A stretch of 64,000 nt of DNA from Serinus canaria (taxonomy: Eukaryota > Chordata > Aves > Passeriformes > Fringillidae). The stretch covers positions 7,305,219-7,369,218 of the forward strand of contig NC_066323.1 in NCBI RefSeq assembly GCF_022539315.1, written 5' to 3'. The stretch's first letter is position 1. Each line of letters begins with the position of its first letter. This document shows, in pieces, positions 58,450 to 64,000 of this stretch. Made by a program: the position numbers and the translations under genes. The notes under the pieces are model-generated. The model did no database searches. It worked only from the letters and a program-made list of their open reading frames with translations, and was not told the DNA's origin.

Positions 58450-61400
58450 CACTGTCTGTAACTTCTCCTGGAAATTGTAGTAAATATTTACTACATTAAG
58501 ATTTTTGAATTGAGCCCAGATATTTTAGCCAAGTTGTTGGGCTGTAGCTGCAGGACACGCTGTATGATACTGAGCTGGAATTGGAAGTAAACATTATAGT
58601 GTTCACAACAGAATCTTCTGTCTTTGAAATTACTCAGACTGAACTCGGTTTCCTTCTTAAAAAGACTTCTGTCACCTCCAAAAAAGCTTTAGTCCAGAGT
58701 TCAGATGCAGAGTTCTAGATAATTTTCTGTGGGAGAACTAGTGGAAGATATCTGGGAAGTAGACTGAAACTGCTTAAACATTCCCTTCACATTCTGTGGT
58801 GGTGTTTTCTTTGCAGTGAGCTTGGTTTTAGCACAGAAGAGGGAGTGTGTGTAGATGTATCTGAGGTCATCTATGATTCACCTGCAGCTGGAGTGATCTC
58901 TGTGGAGAATGCCTCTATTAGCTTTTGCTTTACCTCCTAAGTAATGCACTCTTTAGGGTTTTCTTTACTGTCTTAGTGACTTTAAAGAATGAGTAAATCT
59001 CCCTCTGAATTTGCTCTTCATTTTTTTTTCTTCCTCTTCATCTCTAGTCTCTGACAGGAAAATGTCAACAAAAAATATCTGAGTGCAGGTGTGGTCAAGT
59101 GGGTTTGAAATATGCAAACAAGATCACCCAGGCTTGGACCCTAACACTGTCCAAACTCTCTTATCTGTCTGTGTTATAGGATTTACTTTTGTGATTGAGG
59201 TCCCTGGAGCAAATGGAGCCTCTGACCCAGATAACCACTACTGTATCAAGTTCGTGTAATGTAGCCCATTAAAATAACATTAAACAGTTAGATAGGATGG
59301 TCCTTTTACAGTCTTCTTAACAAGGAAGAAACTGATGCCTAGGGCACTGAGCACTGCCTGCAAGTTGGAGAGAGCCCTAAATCATTGCTTTCCATGTGTA
59401 TCTAAATTCTGTGCAGCTCAGTGTCTTGCAAGGATGGGCCCCTAATAGAACTGTTAAATGGACTCAGCTACAAGGGTTGTTGCAAGTGTGCACCTGTCTG
59501 GTGACAACAAGTTAAAAGATAAGTGCTTGAATAAATCAGTCAGCAGGTTTTATGAAAGACTTGGGAGGAGAGAGAGGGCAGCAGAAAGTAGCTGTTTGTA
59601 ATGCTAATCAGGAATGAAAGATGTTCTAAAAACTTGTGAGAACAGGCCAATATTAGCAGGTGCTGTAAATGTCCAGGCTTAGACCAGAGTTTGAGCCATG
59701 CTGGGTAAACTACTTTCTCTTGGGTTAAACTGCCCTGAAGATGTTAGTTCAGCCACAGAGCCTTGGTGAAGAAAATAGTAATTTAGGTATGGACATATCA
59801 TAGGCTCTGCTTGATTTCTTAAATACAGATTCTTCCCAGGTCTACCCTGGACCCCCCTCACTACTTACCCTACATAACATACTTGAGTATTCCCTCTTCA
59901 GACCATTAATTTTTGGGGTAAAATCCTGATCTTTCGTCACCTTTCCCAGCACCTAGACTAATCTAAGTTTCTTCAGTGACTGTTTCTATTGTATTTCAGA
60001 CCATCAGGAATGGTTTCCAAGGAGACTACCTCCTTGTGGGTTGAATCTTCAGCAGGTGCATATTAGCTCATTTCCAGTGAAGTCTGCAGGGTGAGTTGTT
60101 CTAGTTTATTTATGGGATTAAGTTTAGTAATCAAACTGTTAGCTGTACCCAAAAAAAAAAAAAGAGGAAAAAATGCTCCTATTTTAATCTTCTCTGACTA
60201 TTCTTGAGGGCATCATTGATGATCAGTCTGTGGTTTCAAAATAAAGAAGCTTAGTTTACAAATGGGCTTTACTTTCTATAGCTAAAATATCTTCCACTGT
60301 GGGCTTGAGATTTTTAAGAAAGCAGCAAGTTCTGAGAAACAATATGTTCACATGTGATTTCCATAAGTCTTAATTTTCAGAGCATTAGGAGACCAGCCTG
60401 CAGCTCTTCTGGTTGCTTTGTGTAAAATCAGGAACATCAGGATTCTGATGAGATTTTGCAGCTTCTTTTTCCTCCTTTGGCTCTTTGCTCTGTGATTGTG
60501 TTACAGGTGGCAACTGTGAAGTAAAGCAGACTTAATTTTTCCACTGAAGGCTGAAAGTTAACATTTGCTGCAGGTGATTACTTGTCTCCTTCAGCAAGTC
60601 TCATACTGGAACCAACTGACTTCCTGTTTGCATTGTGTGTTCTTGGGGGAGGTATATGCAGTTTTTGCTTTAATTATCAGTACACTAGGCTGGACTTGCC
60701 TGTGTATAACATTAGAAATAGAAGAAATGCTGTAGGCAGTTTGTCACATTAATTTATGGCTTGGCTAGGATCTGGATAACCATATGAATTACTTTACCAG
60801 TGGACTTGACCTTTACATGTGGTGGCAAATTGTGTGAAAGAGAAACAGCAACAATGTATTTAAAGAGGGGTGGAATTTGAATCTGAATGGTCTTAATTTT
60901 GTAATAAATCAGCTGCAGAATAAACATGTCTATTCCCTCATCCCCCCACATATGGAACAGTGATTAGAACCAGGACATCAAAAAGGTCACAGGAGTAAAC
61001 AGATCTACTTATGACACTTTTTTTGAGTGTGTTTAAAATACTGACTTTATAAACTCTTTCAGTCCACATAAATCAACTATATATTTCAATGATAAAAATA
61101 TGGATATGTTCTTCATAAATATAAAGTGGGCTGCTTCTTAAATATTTGTGGCACTTAATGAAAGGTATAACACTGCATCTGCCTGTCAGAGTTTGTATTT
61201 CTAAGGATGCTGTTCGTGTATTTCTGTCCTGGGAGGTCTCCTCTTCTTAGTTTTGTCAGCAATACAGTAGTGGTAGAAATTACAGTAGTAATTAAATATT
61301 CCTTTATTATTATTAATGCAAGGATTTAGCACCTCTTCTCTTTTTGTGCTCCTCAGTCTTTTAAAGCTTCTTGGATCAGGAGGACTTCAGCATTATGTGT

Positions 61401-62276
61401 AGCTTCGTTGAGTTGGGCTTGAAAAATGGCTTTGTAGCTCAGACACACCGCTGCTGTTGTTTTCATATGCAGATTATTGCAGCATCAAATTTGCCAAGAA
61501 AGCTATATAAGGAAAGGTGATAAAAAAAAAAAAAAAGGAAAGAGAAAAAAGCAAAAGCCTAGATCTGGAAGTAAGTAATTGTTTCTTGTAGGTTAACAGA
61601 TGAATTCTCACTTATGAGGTTTGATTTTGGGCTGAATTGTTACAAAGACATCTGTGGTATTCAGAGTTGGTTGTGCAAATTCCTAGTTCAGGATAAATTC
61701 ATGGGAGCAGATCTAATAACACTTCAGAGCAAGTTGCTGGATGGGATAAGTGAGCTACGAGACAATGTGAATCATCTTCTAATTACTATTTAAAATGTAA
61801 GACTAGCATCTCAGAAGGATGACTGTTTCTCATTAAAAGTCTTACCATGCAGTACTAGGGATTAAACTTCCTGATTTTTGTTCAAACCAGCACCAAAAAT
61901 CATAAAGTCTCAACTGGAGCCTCAAAAATTTTTAAAGCAAATTTGGCTTTAACTCATGTGAAATGCAAATCTTTCAGGTGTCTAAGCCACTCTGTTCTGA
62001 TTCACAGGGCTTGGTATGGAACTGTACATGTAAGTGGGTTCTTGTGCATTAGCATGGCTTTTCCCTCCCCCATGCTATTAACTAACTGTTGAGCATCACT
62101 GCAAATACATATTATGGTACGACAATTTCCTACTGTATTTGGGTAAATGTTGTAGAAAACATAATTCTGTAACTCTGTTTAGTCAGACTCTGTACAGATG
62201 TAAGTTTAGTCATGGATCAGACCTCGTTTTCATCTCTCCTTCTGCTTCATTGCCCACATATGGGGTTTTGAGCATG
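58450..62276. other. Non-coding stretch, no gene seen
   Basis: AT-rich with very few frames. It includes poly(A) runs at 60151-60163 and 61522-61536. A taaaatcctgatctttcgtc segment at about 59920-59940 resembles the gtgaaatcctgg word of old sauropsid repeats, and 59310-59380 has a weak MIR-like gaagaaactgatgcc word. An exact octamer ATGCAAAT occurs at 61963-61970. Confidence 0.5.
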
Positions 62277-64000
62277 AATTATTAATAATTGAATCATTTT
62301 AAATGCTGGAGATGCACAAATTGTTGTCAGATTTTAAATTTGCTCCTTTTAATTACATAGTTACCATTTAATGCACAACATGTGTCTATGGAGCTCTAAT
62401 TGTTAAAGAATATTTTTCACCTCTCTTGATTGGTATGAGGTAGATTAAGGGTATGGAAAAAGCTCTTCATCAAATACAGGATTTTCTTGTCAGTGCTAAA
62501 TTGACACAATATGAAAGTAAGAAATGACCATGAATTAACATTTTAGAGGATGTATGCTTTTTAATCTGTGCATTCCTGTACAGTTAATAATGCTGGGTGA
62601 CTAAAGTTTCCAATTCTTTTATCCAAGCTGATAACTGTAGATAGTATAGGTGAGATAATAGAACAAACACGTAAACACACACAGACATACACAAAGTAAG
62701 GATTAATTACTTCATGTGGATGAAAATCTGAAGTCACCCTGGAGATGCTATTGCATCTGTTATCACTTTGCTTTCAGTGGTTGGCGCTGATGGTAATGCT
62801 CCATCAAGGGCCCTGGAAAAATTTGCATGCTAAATACTTGAGGCTTGGCTTAATAAAATGGATTTTTGAATATGCTAATCATGCTTATTTTGATCTTGCT
62901 TTACACAGCAGTTGATTGGGACCTCTTGCCACCTAGATCTTAGATCAAGGAGGTTCAGTTTGGAGACCATTCTCCTGAGATTTTCCACTAGAAATTCATA
63001 CAAAACTCATCTAGGATTTAAGGTCACCTGCAGAAAAAGTTAGCTGCAAAGTGAAGTTCAAATTCCAGCAGCTACAAGTACTCCCATGAACTGGAAATAC
63101 ACACATTTCTTTCCCTGTTTTCCCTCAATGTTTGAACATTTATTTTTCTGATCCCTCTGTGGGTATTTCCATGGAATAGTCTAAGGACAGGTGAAAAAAT
63201 GAATTTTGTAGGACTCTAAAAAACTCTAAAAAAATATTTAGGTATGTGATGAGCTGTGCTATAAATAGCTAGGGAGTTTTCTTTTTTCCTAGGTTCACCC
63301 ACAATGGGAAGAGTCATCCCTGTCCTTTCTGTGCTCTTCAGCCAGATTCTCTTTGAGGCTACAAATTAATAAGTAGAGGAAAACCAGAATCTGGGAAATC
63401 CAATATGTTTAATTTGTAAGGGACGTCATTCTGTTGGGAATTAGGCATTTGAAAAAGAAAATGGACTTGGTTTGGGTTCACTCAACAGTAAATGTGTAAT
63501 CCAGGATGTGGTTTCCTACCTAGTTTGTCTGTTTGAGTAAGGAGATACAGTCTGAGTAGGGCAAGTGCTTGCCACTCAGAGAAAAAAATATACACACAAA
63601 ACTCTCACAGCTAGAAAACCGTCATTAACAACTGGTAGAGCTTTGAAATTAAGGTTTGTATCATTGATGTGAAATATTTATTCACTGAGTTCAAATGAAA
63701 GTGTTGCACAGGGAAACGGCCTCTTACAGCTCTGTCATTATAATGTAACTTGGAGCATAGGAGACAATGCATGATGGCTCTGAGGTTCAAGGATGGAGCT
63801 CAGTTCTTTGAGAATGTTAGAACACTGCAGTTAAGCTTTCAAAAGAGTTCGAATCAAAATACTTTTTCTTTTGTGGGAAACAGTGTGATAACAGAGGACA
63901 TTTCTGGTTTATTTATGTTAGGCTTATGACTAGAAACTTATCCAAACAACCAAGTTTTGAAAAGAATTATTGCTGAGGTGAGAAATCTATATGTATGGAC
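62277..64000. other. Non-coding stretch with AT palindrome and octamer cluster
   Basis: Begins with the 14-bp palindrome AATTATTAATAATT (62277-62290), of homeodomain-like composition. The octamer-rich segment at 62821-62886 is listed separately. The remainder, to the window end, shows no gene, repeat or splice-like structure that I can support. Confidence 0.5.
62821..62886. promoter_or_regulatory. Cluster of POU octamer-like sites
   Basis: A perfect octamer ATTTGCAT (62821-62828) runs directly into GCTAAAT. It is followed within 60 bases by ATGCTAAT (about 62872) and ATGCTTAT (about 62881), each one or two bases from the octamer ATGCAAAT. Such clustering is typical of POU-bound enhancers, though AT-rich sequence raises the background. 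Enhancer function is inference. Confidence 0.3.

Noticed and set aside
1..64000. Search for young CR1 3-prime ends, tRNA genes, snRNA genes and CRISPR-like arrays
   Set aside because: I saw no tandem attctatgat-type CR1 terminal repeats, no cloverleaf-compatible A/B boxes that I could support, no recognisable small RNA genes and no spaced direct-repeat arrays.

Overview
This window looks like gene-poor vertebrate nuclear DNA, most likely from a bird (at minimum a sauropsid). It is roughly 40% G+C by eye, with long AT-rich stretches, a few sharply bounded CpG-rich islands and no dense protein-coding architecture. I see no Alu, L1 or other mammal-specific young repeats. The interspersed repeats I can recognise are all old and degenerate: a CR1/L3-type LINE reverse-transcriptase remnant, MIR/CORE-SINE-like remnants, and pieces of repeats I remember from turtle and bird genomes. 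Family assignments are from memory and were not searched.

Layout. Bases 1-10,000 are the most promoter-like part. They hold a C-free G/T tract (3256-3360), CpG-rich islands at about 4535-4865, 8690-9090 and 9810-9950, a GC-rich patch at 7290-8060 containing an exact 47-bp tandem duplication, and a 22-bp-period TATA-like duplication just upstream of the 8.7-9.1 kb island. Bases 10,000-28,000 are mostly AT-rich non-coding sequence. They contain a perfect 16-bp-arm hairpin (18285-18333), two exon-like segments on the minus strand (21536-21574 and 25359-25577) and a juxtaposed acceptor/donor resembling a recursive splice site (27982/27983). Bases 28,000-46,200 contain a recognisable MIR-like remnant, a 10-codon first-exon-like segment, a 62-base poly(T) tract, a duplicated palindromic E-box, a 32-bp duplication and the CR1/L3 remnant. 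Bases 46,200-64,000 are again mostly plain non-coding sequence. They hold a perfect 22-bp palindrome centred on an RFX-type X-box, another old repeat, a short hairpin and a cluster of POU octamer-like sites.

No complete gene could be established. Almost all short open frames look like chance, and the two longest are a poly(T) artefact and a frame in sequence I do not recognise. The exon-like segments are hypotheses based on splice-site quality and open, length-symmetric frames; none matches a protein I recognise, and the two minus-strand ones cannot be joined directly because their phases disagree. The simplest reading is that the window lies in a long intron or an intergenic desert next to a CpG-island promoter. 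I found no convincing new multi-gene system. The items most worth checking are the perfect hairpin, the X-box palindrome, the minus-strand exon candidates and the unannotated CpG islands.
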